Assembly: GCA_030536165.1 (NCBI GenBank)
Contig: JAUNQM010000020.1
Location: 1 to 15,737 of the forward strand
Length of the DNA: 15,737 nucleotides
Direction of reading: 5' to 3'
Source of the DNA: Prevotellaceae bacterium
GTDB taxonomy: Bacteria; Bacteroidota; Bacteroidia; Bacteroidales; Bacteroidaceae
A program made the position numbers and the translations under genes. The notes under the pieces are model-generated. The model was not told the origin of the DNA. It made no database searches and saw only the letters and a program-made list of their open reading frames with translations. This document shows, piece by piece, positions 1-7,793 of this stretch (the first letter of the stretch is position 1; every line of letters starts with the position of its first letter).

Positions 1-1146
1 GTTGATGCATTTGTTGTAGTGGTTGAAGACCAATGGAATCTCAACACCGGCTGGGCATGGCATGCAGTATCGGCATGAGGTGCATGGCACTTGATGGTAT
101 TTGAGCATTTCGAAGGTAAGTTCTTCGAGCATTGCCAATTCCTGTTCGTCGAGTGGTTTGAGTGGACTGAACGACTTGAGATTGTCTTCAAGATGTTCCA
201 TGTATGTCATTCCACTTAAAGCTGTCAGCACGTTTGGCCATGTGCCGCAGAAACGGAAAGCCCACGAAGCAACGCTCTTTTCCGGTTCATGATTCTTGAG
301 CACCTGAGCTACATCGCCAGGCACCTTCGACAGTCGCCCGCCGAGCAATGGTTCCATGATAACAACGGAAATGTTGCGCTTTGTAAGTTCATTATAAAGG
401 TATTCTGCATTGACGTTGCGCTTGTTTTGGCTCTTGGCGTTTTTCCAGTCGAGGTAGTTCATCTGAATCTGCACGAAATCCCAATGATATTTCTCGTGGA
501 GGGTCATCACTTCGTCGAACACTTCTTTTGAGCCGTGGAATGAGAAGCCGAGATTGCGAATGCGACCAGCACGGCGCTCCTCCATTAGGAAGTCGAGCAT
601 GCCGTTGTCAACGAATCGCTTGTTGAACTCATCCATACTGCCGCCTACGGAGTGGAGCAGATAGTAATCTATGTAATCCACTTGAAGATACTCCATAGAG
701 TTGTGGTACATCTTCTTTGAACCTTCAGTGGAATGATCGCCAAAGTTTGAGAGCTTCGTGGCAACAAAGTACTTGCTGCGTGGATGGCGCGAGAGTGCAG
801 TGCCTGTGGCTGATTCACTCTTGCCGTTGCCATAGACAGGTGCAGTATCGAAATAGTTCACGCCATGCTCAATGGCGAAGTCAACGAGTCGATTAGTCTG
901 CTCTTGGTCAATGCCTCCGTGGCGACGGTTACTGTCTTCGCTCTGCTTGTTAGGCAGGCGCATCATACCGTAACCGAGGAGTGAGACCTTGTCGCCAGTT
1001 GAAGTATTCTTGCGGTAAGTCATCTCTCCTAACTTGAGCGGGTCATCGTTGGCGAACAAATACTTTGGCCGTCCTATAGTAGTTGCTGCTACACCTACGG
1101 CAGCAGTTCCAATGCCCATGCGTTTTAGAAATTCTCTTCTATCCAT
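1..1146 (-). CDS. Tat-exported aldo/keto reductase with C-terminal Fe-S motif (partial, 3' end outside window)
   Basis: The frame is open from an ATG at 1146 to the window edge (382 codons, no stop), so the C-terminus is missing. The N-terminus begins MDRREFLKRMG followed by an Ala/Gly/Val-rich stretch, which is a twin-arginine signal. The body is an aldo/keto reductase TIM barrel. FDTAPVYG carries the catalytic Tyr, a Lys follows in VATKLSN, and the active-site His is in DYYLLHS. Near the window edge a CxxCxxCxxCP motif (PCTSCRYCMPCPAG) predicts a 4Fe-4S cluster, as in the ferredoxin-tailed AKR subfamily. It lies 77 nt downstream of the polyferredoxin gene, presumably in the same transcript. 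I infer that the two exchange electrons. The substrate is unknown. An exported AKR is odd because the family normally uses cytoplasmic NAD(P)H. Confidence 0.9.
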   Translation of the reverse strand, partial: MDRREFLKRMGIGTAAVGVAATTIGRPKYLFANDDPLKLGEMTYRKNTSTGDKVSLLGYGMMRLPNKQSEDSNRRHGGIDQEQTNRLVDFAIEHGVNYFDTAPVYGNGKSESATGTALSRHPRSKYFVATKLSNFGDHSTEGSKKMYHNSMEYLQVDYIDYYLLHSVGGSMDEFNKRFVDNGMLDFLMEERRAGRIRNLGFSFHGSKEVFDEVMTLHEKYHWDFVQIQMNYLDWKNAKSQNKRNVNAEYLYNELTKRNISVVIMEPLLGGRLSKVPGDVAQVLKNHEPEKSVASWAFRFCGTWPNVLTALSGMTYMEHLEDNLKSFSPLKPLDEQELAMLEELTFEMLKYHQVPCTSCRYCMPCPAGVEIPLVFNHYNKCIN

Positions 1147-1177
1147 ATAGTTTTACGGTTTTTGGTTGTAGGTTTTT

Positions 1178-1201
1178 GTTTCGATATTTCGATGTTTCGA
1201 T
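1178..1201. repeat. Period-8 degenerate tandem repeat (RTTTCGAT x3)
   Basis: Three consecutive 8-mers, GTTTCGAT, ATTTCGAT and GTTTCGAT, sit in the 77-nt gap between the polyferredoxin stop and the AKR start. The same unit occurs at 7010-7041. Just beside it, 1155-1175 can be read as three 7-mers of pattern NNGGTTN. Confidence 0.75.
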
Positions 1202-1223
1202 AATTCAAAAAAATAGTAAATGA

Positions 1224-2576
1224 CTATACCTCCTTGTGAACTTCGTGCCCTTCAATAATAATAGCCTTGATAGGTGATGCGTTACAGTTAAACTCGCATG
1301 CACCACAGCCGATACAGAACTCTTCATCTATGCTCGGAACCATCTTGCCGTTTTTCTCGACGAGTGTAATGGCACCTGCAGGGCAGACTTCCTCGCACTT
1401 TCCGCACCTGCCAGTCGAAGCATTGTTGATGCAATACTCAGGATATGCAACTGCATGGCCAATCTGTGTCGCATTCTTCTCTTCGAGCGTGATAGGCTTA
1501 ATTGCGCCGGTTGGACATACTTGCGAGCACTTGTTGCAGTCGATGTCGCAATAGCCGTCTTCGTAACTCATCTCAACTTGCATGAATGAAGTTAGTTCGG
1601 TCGATGGCTTCAACACGTGCTGTGGACAATGGTTTACACACAACTGGCAGGCGGTACAATGCTGGCTGAAGTTGGTCAGCGATTGTGCTCCTGCTGGCTT
1701 CAATGGAGTGCGCCGTTTAGGTGTGCTTTTGCCTTCAACAGCAGCAACGGCTTCAGAAACATTCTGCGCCTTAGCAACGAGTACAGACGAAGCAAGCAAT
1801 CCGACTGTTCCCACGAAATTACGACGAGAGGTATCTGTAGGCTCGGCAGGTTTCATCCCACGCAAAGTATAAGATATCGCGCCTTGCTTGCAGTTGCCGA
1901 TGCAATCGAAGCATGCCACGCAGCGTTCCATGTCAACCTTATGCTCGTCAGGGTTGATGCATGAACATTTACACTTTGATGCGCAGACCTTACAACCATT
2001 GCATTTTGTAGCATTAATGTTGATGCGGAACAGGGAATACTTTGACAGCAGACCAAGAATCGTGCCGACAGGGCAGATGTTGTTGCAGTATGACCGTCCG
2101 AAGAAAATTCCAAATACACATATTATAATAAAGGTGATAATGGTAACAATATTAAATGCAAGTCCGGTTGAAGTTCCCACGGCAGTCCATCGGCCAAAGA
2201 TGCTATATGGGTCGATGAATGCGATGAGCGATGCCAATCCTAATGCAAAGAATGCGAGGAAGGCAATGAGGAATGCATACCGTACCACTGGATATCCTTT
2301 TGTGTAGTGGAACTTTTTCTTTTTCTTGAACAATCTCAGTAAATCCTGGAATATGCCTAATGGGCATACCATGCTGCAATAGATCCTGCCGAATACGAGC
2401 GTTGCAAAAAAGAGGATTGCGATAACGATGAAGTTCAGCGACATCAATGCCGGTACGAACTGAATCTTCGCCATCCATCTCGTCCATCCTTCGAAAGAAT
2501 CGAATGCGTTGATGAACAGCAATAGCAATCCAATAAAGAAAATTGCAGCAATAATCTTTCTTAAATTTCTCAACAT
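1224..2576 (-). CDS. NapH-NapG-like fusion: membrane polyferredoxin with internal Tat-like motif
   Basis: A 450-aa integral membrane iron-sulfur protein, ending in TAG. The N-terminal half looks like NapH/CcoG-type proteins. Hydrophobic segments lie around residues 8-23, 45-63, 100-121 and 141-160, with CxxxCP motifs at C67/C71 and C164/C168, followed by cysteine-rich ferredoxin motifs at C192-C206 and C219-C229. An RR-containing motif (SRRNFVG, residues 250-256) with a hydrophobic run to about 270 then looks like an embedded Tat or anchor segment. After it comes a NapG-like domain with four cysteine quartets (C307-C317, C343-C354, C382-C398, C421-C431). Known relatives pass electrons from the quinone pool to periplasmic reductases; this role is inferred here. 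It lies between lacZ (52 nt) and the Fe-S aldo/keto reductase (77 nt), and the latter is its likely partner. Confidence 0.88.
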   Translation of the reverse strand: MLRNLRKIIAAIFFIGLLLLFINAFDSFEGWTRWMAKIQFVPALMSLNFIVIAILFFATLVFGRIYCSMVCPLGIFQDLLRLFKKKKKFHYTKGYPVVRYAFLIAFLAFFALGLASLIAFIDPYSIFGRWTAVGTSTGLAFNIVTIITFIIICVFGIFFGRSYCNNICPVGTILGLLSKYSLFRININATKCNGCKVCASKCKCSCINPDEHKVDMERCVACFDCIGNCKQGAISYTLRGMKPAEPTDTSRRNFVGTVGLLASSVLVAKAQNVSEAVAAVEGKSTPKRRTPLKPAGAQSLTNFSQHCTACQLCVNHCPQHVLKPSTELTSFMQVEMSYEDGYCDIDCNKCSQVCPTGAIKPITLEEKNATQIGHAVAYPEYCINNASTGRCGKCEEVCPAGAITLVEKNGKMVPSIDEEFCIGCGACEFNCNASPIKAIIIEGHEVHKEV

Positions 2577-2628
2577 AGTTTTAGTAGTTTGGTTTATTAG
2601 TCGTTTGGGTATTCTGTTTTACCTCATG

Positions 2629-5556
2629 TTAGAATGACAAGATGAATGTGAATTCTCTGTTCTGGTAAGGCACGTGGTATTTCATCAGTGCTCTTGCGTT
2701 GCGGCTCCATGAGTTGATACCGCCTACGCCAGTCTGCTCCATGTCGATAAAGAGATTAGTGTATTGCGACTTCTCCAATGACTCTGGGTGACGCTGATTC
2801 TTGTCCTTGAACTCATCAAGTTCCTCTATGTCGTAGTGCAGAGCTGAAGCACAGAACGGATTCTTTGCAGTCACAGTCATGTCGCCTTGCTTCCACCAGC
2901 GTATGTCGCACTTCGTTCCGCTTTCCATCGGACGAACGTAAGCATAGAATTGCTCGTCGGCTGTCTGCTTGTATATGCCGACGTTCTGCGAACTCTTGCG
3001 GTCTGCATAGTTCTCAATAGGTCCGCGTCCATAGTATTCGCTCTTGTCCATGTTGTAAGGCAACTGCATGATGACACCATAGCGGAACATTTCAGGTATG
3101 TGAGTCTTGTCGCTCTCGCAGTCCATCTTCATCGTCACCTGAAGCGCACCGCCGTCGAGGATTTCGTATCTCATTGTCAGGTCGGCCTTAACTCCTGGCA
3201 TATTATATACTGCCGTAGTCACGTTGTTCTCCTGAGCGAATGACTTCAGATTCATCACAGGCTGCTTCCAGTCGAGGTAGTCCCAGTAAAGGTTTGCTCC
3301 AAGGTCGTTGTCGGTAGTAGCACGCCAGAAGTTTGGCTTCAATGTACCGCCTTCGCCGAGGATATTCTTTCCATCAACGTTGATTGCAGAGAGGAATCCT
3401 GTCTCTTTCACGAAGTCAAGTTTAATCTCCTTGTTGCTCTTTGTCCAAGTGATTACTTCTGTAGCAGGCTTTTCTTGAAGACAAATCTGCTGGTGTGCAA
3501 TCTCTGTTCCTGCCTCAAGCAGTGGCTCTGCTGTTTTCAAGCGGTAGCTTAGGTTAAGGAATACCTCAGCATCCTTTGGCATACCTTCAATCTTTGGCAT
3601 ATCTATGGCTTTGATTGCCTGAGGCGCAACGTTGACGTCGGCAAACTTGCCATTGCCAAATACTTTTCCGTCAGCTGTGACATTCCATACAAGTTCTACA
3701 TTAGAGAGGTCCTTGAAGAAGTATTCGTTGTAGATTTCCAACTTTCCGTTGTTGAGCTTATTCCAGATGTTCTGGTACTGATACCCAATCTCGTAAGCCT
3801 GCGGAGTAAGTTTACGTTCAGCGCTGACGAAACCATTGCAGTTGAAGTTGTTGTCTGTTGCATCTGTCTCGTTGAAGTCACCACCGTAGGCAAGTGTCTT
3901 GATTGTCTTGCCATTGCGGATGAGTGTTGCATGGAGTGCTTGGTCAACAAAGTCCCAGATGAATCCACCTTGATATTTAGGATATTCGCGCACTAAATCC
4001 CAGTACTCTTTGAATCCGCCGCCTGAGTTACCCATAGCATGAGAATATTCACACTGAATGAGCGGCTTTGTGGTTGCTGGATTTGAAGCATACTTCTTGC
4101 ATCCCTCGTGGTCGTAGTACATAGGACAGAAGATGTCTGTGTTATCGCCTGTGCCAGCCTGCTCAAACTGTACTGGGCGCATACTGTCCTGTTCCTTTAT
4201 CCACTTATACGCAGCCGTGAAGTTATCACCGTTTACAGTTTCATTACCCAAACTCCAGATGATTACCGATGGGTGGTTATAGTTTACTGCAACATTGTGC
4301 TGGTTGCGTTCGAGTATCTGCTTTGCAAACATAGGTTTCTTTGCTGCAGCATCGTTGCCATAACCGAATGCGTGGCTTTCCTGATTAGCTTCAGCCACGA
4401 GGTATAGACCGTATTCGTCGCAGAGGTCATACCATACTGGGTCGTCCATGTAATGTGATGTGCGCACGGCATTTATGTTGAGGCTTTTCATTATCTTTAT
4501 GTCCTCAATCATTCTTTCGCGTGAAATCACATATCCACCATCAGGGTCCATCTCGTGGCGGTCAGTACCCTTTATAAGGATAGGCTTGCCATTCACCAAT
4601 AGCTGCGCGTTCTTAATCTCGACGCTGCGGAAACCAACCCTTTGCTTTACCACATCCATAGCCTTCTTGCCGTTGTAGAGTGTCGCTGTCAGAGTATAGA
4701 GGTTTGGAGTCTCTGCTGTCCATAACATAGGATTCTCAACATTCAGACCTGTAGCAGTAACTGTGGCTGGACATGCCTGTCCGTTAGGTGCTGTGAGCGT
4801 ATATTTCACTTGACCTTTGCCCGTGAACTTCACCGATGCATTGAGGTTTCCAAACATATCGGTTGATATGCGCAAGTCGTCGATGTGCCATTTCTTGTCG
4901 CGCGCAAATAAATATGAGTCGCGTGCCACACCAGTCAGACGCCAGAAGTCCTGGTCCTCGCAGTACGAGCCATCGCACCAGCGGCGTATCTTGAACGAAA
5001 TCTTGTTCTTGCCCGTCTTTACTAAAGCCGTGATGTCGAACTCTGCTGCCAGTTTGCTATCCTCCGCATAACCAGCAAACTTGTCGTTTACATACATCGC
5101 AATGCACGAAGTTGCGCTTCCTATGTGCACCACAATCTGTTTTCCTTTCCAATCGGCAGGAATATCAATCTCCTTCTGATAGATACCAAAGTAGTTGTCC
5201 TTCTTAGGCACGAAAGGCGGATTGTTCTTATAGTGGTCGCGCCATGCAAAGCCAATGTTCACATAGATTGGGTCATAGCAACCATTCAGTTCCCACATGC
5301 CTGGTACGGGCATCTTGTTCACCTTATACTTAGTTGATGGCAGTCCAGTCTCTCCATCGTAGAGCTTAAAGTCCCAGATGCCATCCAAAGACTGACGTTG
5401 TTCCATCTCACTCTTGAATGTAGTGTGTACTGGAAAACGATTGATTTCATTCACTTCCATGTCTTGCCAAGCGTTGCCTTCCTGTGCCGAAGCACCTAAT
5501 GCAAAAGCAAGAGCTACAATTGATAAAATAGGTTTCATAGTCATTGTTATAGTCAT
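2629..5556 (-). CDS. lacZ: Exported GH2 beta-galactosidase
   Basis: A 975-aa glycoside hydrolase family 2 protein, close in length to E. coli LacZ. It splits terminal beta-galactosides. The order is: signal peptide, N-terminal sugar-binding sandwich (about 50-230), Ig-like domain, TIM barrel (about 320-600), and a C-terminal beta-galactosidase small-chain-type sandwich (motif YYGRGPIENYADR). The acid/base Glu is E439 in WSLGNET and the nucleophile is E503 in IQCEYSHAMGN, both in canonical contexts. The start is uncertain. ATG at 5556 gives MTITMTMKPILS, while ATG at 5538 gives MKPILSIVALAFALGASAQ, a cleaner signal peptide, and leaves a longer leader after the near promoter; I favour 5538. The signal peptide puts it in the periplasm or outside. 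Two consensus promoters precede it. No SusC/SusD genes are in view, so the natural substrate is open. Confidence 0.93.
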   Translation of the reverse strand: MTITMTMKPILSIVALAFALGASAQEGNAWQDMEVNEINRFPVHTTFKSEMEQRQSLDGIWDFKLYDGETGLPSTKYKVNKMPVPGMWELNGCYDPIYVNIGFAWRDHYKNNPPFVPKKDNYFGIYQKEIDIPADWKGKQIVVHIGSATSCIAMYVNDKFAGYAEDSKLAAEFDITALVKTGKNKISFKIRRWCDGSYCEDQDFWRLTGVARDSYLFARDKKWHIDDLRISTDMFGNLNASVKFTGKGQVKYTLTAPNGQACPATVTATGLNVENPMLWTAETPNLYTLTATLYNGKKAMDVVKQRVGFRSVEIKNAQLLVNGKPILIKGTDRHEMDPDGGYVISRERMIEDIKIMKSLNINAVRTSHYMDDPVWYDLCDEYGLYLVAEANQESHAFGYGNDAAAKKPMFAKQILERNQHNVAVNYNHPSVIIWSLGNETVNGDNFTAAYKWIKEQDSMRPVQFEQAGTGDNTDIFCPMYYDHEGCKKYASNPATTKPLIQCEYSHAMGNSGGGFKEYWDLVREYPKYQGGFIWDFVDQALHATLIRNGKTIKTLAYGGDFNETDATDNNFNCNGFVSAERKLTPQAYEIGYQYQNIWNKLNNGKLEIYNEYFFKDLSNVELVWNVTADGKVFGNGKFADVNVAPQAIKAIDMPKIEGMPKDAEVFLNLSYRLKTAEPLLEAGTEIAHQQICLQEKPATEVITWTKSNKEIKLDFVKETGFLSAINVDGKNILGEGGTLKPNFWRATTDNDLGANLYWDYLDWKQPVMNLKSFAQENNVTTAVYNMPGVKADLTMRYEILDGGALQVTMKMDCESDKTHIPEMFRYGVIMQLPYNMDKSEYYGRGPIENYADRKSSQNVGIYKQTADEQFYAYVRPMESGTKCDIRWWKQGDMTVTAKNPFCASALHYDIEELDEFKDKNQRHPESLEKSQYTNLFIDMEQTGVGGINSWSRNARALMKYHVPYQNREFTFILSF

Positions 5557-5571
5557 TTAGTTTATATGTTG

Positions 5572-5602
5572 CAAAGATAGTGTAAAACAAAGACAATACA
5601 AA
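5572..5602 (-). promoter_or_regulatory. Bacteroidetes-type promoter, near copy, for lacZ
   Basis: Read on the minus strand, TTTG (5599-5602), 19 nt, then TATCTTTG (5572-5579) exactly fits the Bacteroidetes primary-sigma consensus TTTG-N19/20-TAnnTTTG. Transcription would start near 5565, only about 10 nt before the ATG at 5556 and about 27 nt before the ATG at 5538, which supports the inner start. Confidence 0.8.
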
Positions 5603-5659
5603 ATAAAAGACGAAGTTTTTTATTTTTATTGTTAAGGTGCAGCCTATCTTCAACGAAGT

Positions 5660-5690
5660 CAAAGATACAAATATGTAAGCGATTTCCAAA
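5660..5690 (-). promoter_or_regulatory. Bacteroidetes-type promoter, distal copy, for lacZ
   Basis: A second exact match lies 88 bp upstream of the first: TTTG (5687-5690), 19 nt, TATCTTTG (5660-5667) on the minus strand. A transcript from here would carry a leader of roughly 100 nt before lacZ. Tandem promoters suggest two regulatory inputs; which is active is not visible. Confidence 0.7.
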
Positions 5691-5795
5691 TTTATTTGAT
5701 AAAATTCGAATGATAGTGTTTCTCGGTGAACTTTTTAAGTTAATTTGCCGAAGCCGTTCGGTTGCGTATTTTTAGTTGTCCGTTTAAGTCAGCAA

Positions 5796-5882
5796 AAAGT
5801 TGTATCAACTTTCGGTCGAAAGTTGATACAACTTTGCACTGAAAGTTGGTACAACTTTTTCCCGAGTTGAAAGCACAACTTT
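5796..5882. repeat. 23-bp-period array of AAAGTTG-NNN-CAACTTT palindromes; possible terminator
   Basis: Units at 5796-5812, 5819-5835 and 5842-5858 are each AAAGTTG-NNN-CAACTTT with centres TAT, ATA and GTA, spaced exactly 23 bp. A degraded fourth unit is at 5865-5882. Units 1 and 2 together form a perfect 19-bp inverted repeat (5796-5814 with 5817-5835, 2-nt loop). On the minus strand this hairpin ends in a T run (5794-5798), so it could stop transcription of the upstream rpoD-side genes. The adjacent stretch 5883-6026 shows nothing I can assign. Confidence 0.85.
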
Positions 5883-6026
5883 AACGCAAATTATAGACGA
5901 TTTGTAACGTTATTTGTGCCAGGTGATTACAATAGATGCGTCGCAAGATGAATCGAAATGTATAATTAGACGATTCAATGAGTAAAGCACAGGACGCACA
6001 TGCTTTTTATAATTAAGAATAATGAT

Positions 6027-6149
6027 TTACTGTTCGTCGGATGATGATGTGTCATCGGTCGGTCGCTTCCAATGGCGACGCTTTTTCAGCCACGCGGATT
6101 TGCGACTCTCGTAGTCTTCACGATGCTTCTCTAACCAGTTGTCTGCCAT
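6027..6149 (-). CDS. 40-aa basic/charged small protein, unknown function
   Basis: A complete 40-codon ORF (ATG at 6149, TAA at 6027) starting MADNWLEKHREDYESRKSAW and ending with an acidic Ser/Asp/Glu tail. It is very rich in charged residues: Arg/Lys dominate the middle, with a short LKKRRHWKR stretch, and it has no signal or membrane segment. It begins 17 nt after the stop of the N-acetylglucosamine-kinase-like gene, so it is probably co-transcribed. The leader contains AACCG near the start like several others here. The regular helix-like charge pattern and tight spacing argue that it is real. I do not recognise a function; I have a vague recollection of similar tiny ORFs in Bacteroidales but cannot verify it. 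Confidence 0.6.
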   Translation of the reverse strand: MADNWLEKHREDYESRKSAWLKKRRHWKRPTDDTSSSDEQ

Positions 6150-6166
6150 TGTATTGTAGTTAACGG

Positions 6167-6997
6167 TTACGGTTGTGCTATGAGTCCATCCATCGGACTA
6201 CGAAGGATGATTCCGATGCGATAGCCTTTGCGTTGGGCGGCTTCTTCGAGTTCTGCGTGGAAATAATATGCTATACTGCCCACAGCATTTATTGGCAAAT
6301 GGCGTGAGTTGTATGGCTCGATGTTCTTCTCGATAAAGTCGGTGAAGTTGCTCACTACCAGTTCGTGAAGCTCTGGCACGTCGATGTGCTTCGAGATAAA
6401 CGTGGTAAGCGAGGCGAGAAAACGGTTTGCAAGCGGCTGGCGATACACTCTTTCAATGATGTCGCTCATGCCGAGTTGCGTCTCGCGTTTGAACGCATCT
6501 GCCAATGTCTCAGGCAGACGATGCTTGTATAATGCGTTGAGAAAACTCTTTCCTAATGCCGCTCCGCTGCCTTCATCGCCGAGGATGTAGCCGAGGGCTG
6601 GCGTGTTGGCTGTGATTTGTTTGCCATCGTAGAGGCAAGAGTTTGCGCCAGTGCCAAGTATGCATGCGATGCCAGGGGCGTTGCCTAAGAGTGCATGCGC
6701 AGCACCAAGCAGATCGCTGTAGATATTGACTGTGGCTTTTGGGTAAATGCCTTCGAGTATGCAACGTAGCATTGGAATCTTCTCTGCGGTGCATCCACTG
6801 CCATAGAAGCGGATAGTGTCAAACGTGCAGCCGGTGATTTGCGGGCACAGTTCTTCGATGATTATGTGCCGAATCTCATCCTCTGTCTGATGTATTGGCG
6901 TGATGCCTTGAGTGGCGACGCGCAATGTGGCTTCGCCATTATCTGCAACGCACCAGTCGGTTTTGGTGCTACCACTGTCGGCAATGAGTGTTGGCAT
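6167..6997 (-). CDS. BadF/BadG/BcrA/BcrD-family ATPase, N-acetylglucosamine-kinase-like
   Basis: A 276-aa member of the ASKHA sugar-kinase superfamily. The phosphate-1 loop is at the very N-terminus (DSGSTKTDW, residues 7-15). The phosphate-2 region is ACILGTGANS, followed by the family motif GYILGDEGSGAALG. An adenosine-binding-like segment (NAVGSIAYYFH) is near the C-terminus. Bacteroidales proteins of this size and pattern are usually called N-acetylglucosamine or glucosamine kinases, phosphorylating amino sugars recovered from peptidoglycan or glycans in the cytoplasm. The exact sugar cannot be read from sequence. It lies 53 nt after the PqqD-like gene, with a period-8 repeat array in that gap, and is followed closely by the 40-aa ORF. 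Confidence 0.85.
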   Translation of the reverse strand: MPTLIADSGSTKTDWCVADNGEATLRVATQGITPIHQTEDEIRHIIIEELCPQITGCTFDTIRFYGSGCTAEKIPMLRCILEGIYPKATVNIYSDLLGAAHALLGNAPGIACILGTGANSCLYDGKQITANTPALGYILGDEGSGAALGKSFLNALYKHRLPETLADAFKRETQLGMSDIIERVYRQPLANRFLASLTTFISKHIDVPELHELVVSNFTDFIEKNIEPYNSRHLPINAVGSIAYYFHAELEEAAQRKGYRIGIILRSPMDGLIAQP

Positions 6998-7009
6998 TTG
7001 TTGAATATA

Positions 7010-7041
7010 ATTTCGATACTTCGATGCCTCGATGTTTCGAT
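7010..7041. repeat. Period-8 degenerate tandem repeat (NNTTCGAT/NNCTCGAT x4)
   Basis: Four consecutive 8-mers ending in TCGAT: ATTTCGAT, ACTTCGAT, GCCTCGAT and GTTTCGAT. They occupy most of the gap between the PqqD-like stop and the kinase start. The unit is the same as at 1178-1201. Confidence 0.75.
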
Positions 7042-7050
7042 ACTGTACGA

Positions 7051-7317
7051 CTATTCAATGATTCCTATCTCAGTCCATTGCTGGATGAGTGATTCGCAGT
7101 CGCTCTTTGCTGTGGCTTCATCAACTTCGTATTCATCGGTAAGCAGCTTAACCATATCGTCGATGGTGAACTCTTTGCCCATGATGTTTTCACACAGGTA
7201 GGCACTTGTCTCGTTGAGACGGATTATCTTGTTGAAGTCGATGTTCTTCATACCATCTGAAATGATGAATCTTTCGTTGATGATTGATCTGAGGTTGAAT
7301 CCTTCTTTAATCTTCAT
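7051..7317 (-). CDS. PqqD-family protein (RiPP recognition-element-like)
   Basis: An 88-aa protein with the PqqD layout: an N-terminal beta segment (LRSIINERFIISDG), a LNETSAYLCENIMG helix in the position of the PqqD 'LNxTGxxIW' motif, then a winged-helix C-terminal half rich in acidic residues that ends GIIE. PqqD-like domains bind leader peptides of ribosomally made, modified peptides and present them to a modifying enzyme. Its ATG overlaps the stop of the S26-like gene (ATGA type, 4 nt), so translation is coupled. No radical-SAM or other tailoring enzyme is in view, so it may serve the kinase/peptidase pair instead. The fold assignment is fairly firm; the role is inference. Confidence 0.78.
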   Translation of the reverse strand: MKIKEGFNLRSIINERFIISDGMKNIDFNKIIRLNETSAYLCENIMGKEFTIDDMVKLLTDEYEVDEATAKSDCESLIQQWTEIGIIE

Positions 7318-7793
7318 GGTTTGTAAATTTTATATTTTATGAGTCTTCTGTATATTCCTAAAAGATAGCGACGGATAGGGTAGAGGCGGGTCCAGATGTA
7401 GGAATACCTTTTCCATTTCTTGCCGTCGGTTGAGTCGAGTGTGGTTCTACCTTTGCGGTAGAAACCGAGAGCCACACCGTGTATGTCGCTCATGCGACAG
7501 TATTCATTGCTCAGGTTGCCGTCTCCGAGTAGCGTTGCCTTGTCGCCGTCGATGGCTATAAGGCGGTGAAGCACGTACCTCTTTGGCGCAATTTCTGCGA
7601 GTACTGCGTCGCCCACTTTAGGCGCTTCGGCTTTGGCAAGCAGCACGCTGTCGCGGTTGCTTTCAAGAAACGGACGCATGCTGAATCCTTTGACGCGGAA
7701 AGTTGTAGTGTGCCCCTCGTTGAGTAGTCGGATTATCTCGGGTATGATAATCTCGTTGGCAATCTCTATGCTCTGGATATCGCTTTGTGGCAT
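7314..7793 (-). CDS. S24/S26 signal-peptidase-like protein
   Basis: A 159-aa protein with the core of S24/S26 serine peptidases. KGFSMRPFL (Ser38-Met39) matches the nucleophile box, and GDAVLAEI precedes YVLHRLIAIDGD, where His76-Arg77 takes the place of the bacterial Lys, as in the Ser/His (archaeal or ER-type) signal peptidases. LLGDGN follows. No convincing membrane anchor is visible, unlike ordinary signal peptidase I, so it probably acts in the cytoplasm or as a peripheral protein with its basic, aromatic C-terminal tail (RRYLLGIYRRLIKYK). Its start lies inside the kinase-like gene (28-nt overlap) and its stop overlaps the PqqD-like start, so the three are translated as a unit. The substrate is unknown. 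Confidence 0.8.
   Translation of the reverse strand: MPQSDIQSIEIANEIIIPEIIRLLNEGHTTTFRVKGFSMRPFLESNRDSVLLAKAEAPKVGDAVLAEIAPKRYVLHRLIAIDGDKATLLGDGNLSNEYCRMSDIHGVALGFYRKGRTTLDSTDGKKWKRYSYIWTRLYPIRRYLLGIYRRLIKYKIYKP

Noticed and set aside
101..531. Plus-strand frames opposite the aldo/keto reductase
   Set aside because: They mirror a clear minus-strand gene and show no protein-family features.
5447..5689. 80-aa minus-strand frame overlapping the lacZ start
   Set aside because: It lies over both lacZ promoters and the lacZ signal peptide in another frame and is low-complexity, with no family resemblance.
5796..5882. CRISPR array
   Set aside because: Units are 17-bp palindromes with 6-nt gaps; there are no spacer-length intervals and no cas genes.
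5984..6006. AAAGCA...TGCTTT hairpin as a terminator after the 40-aa ORF
   Set aside because: The stem is only 6 bp and the T run follows on the plus strand, where there is no gene to end.
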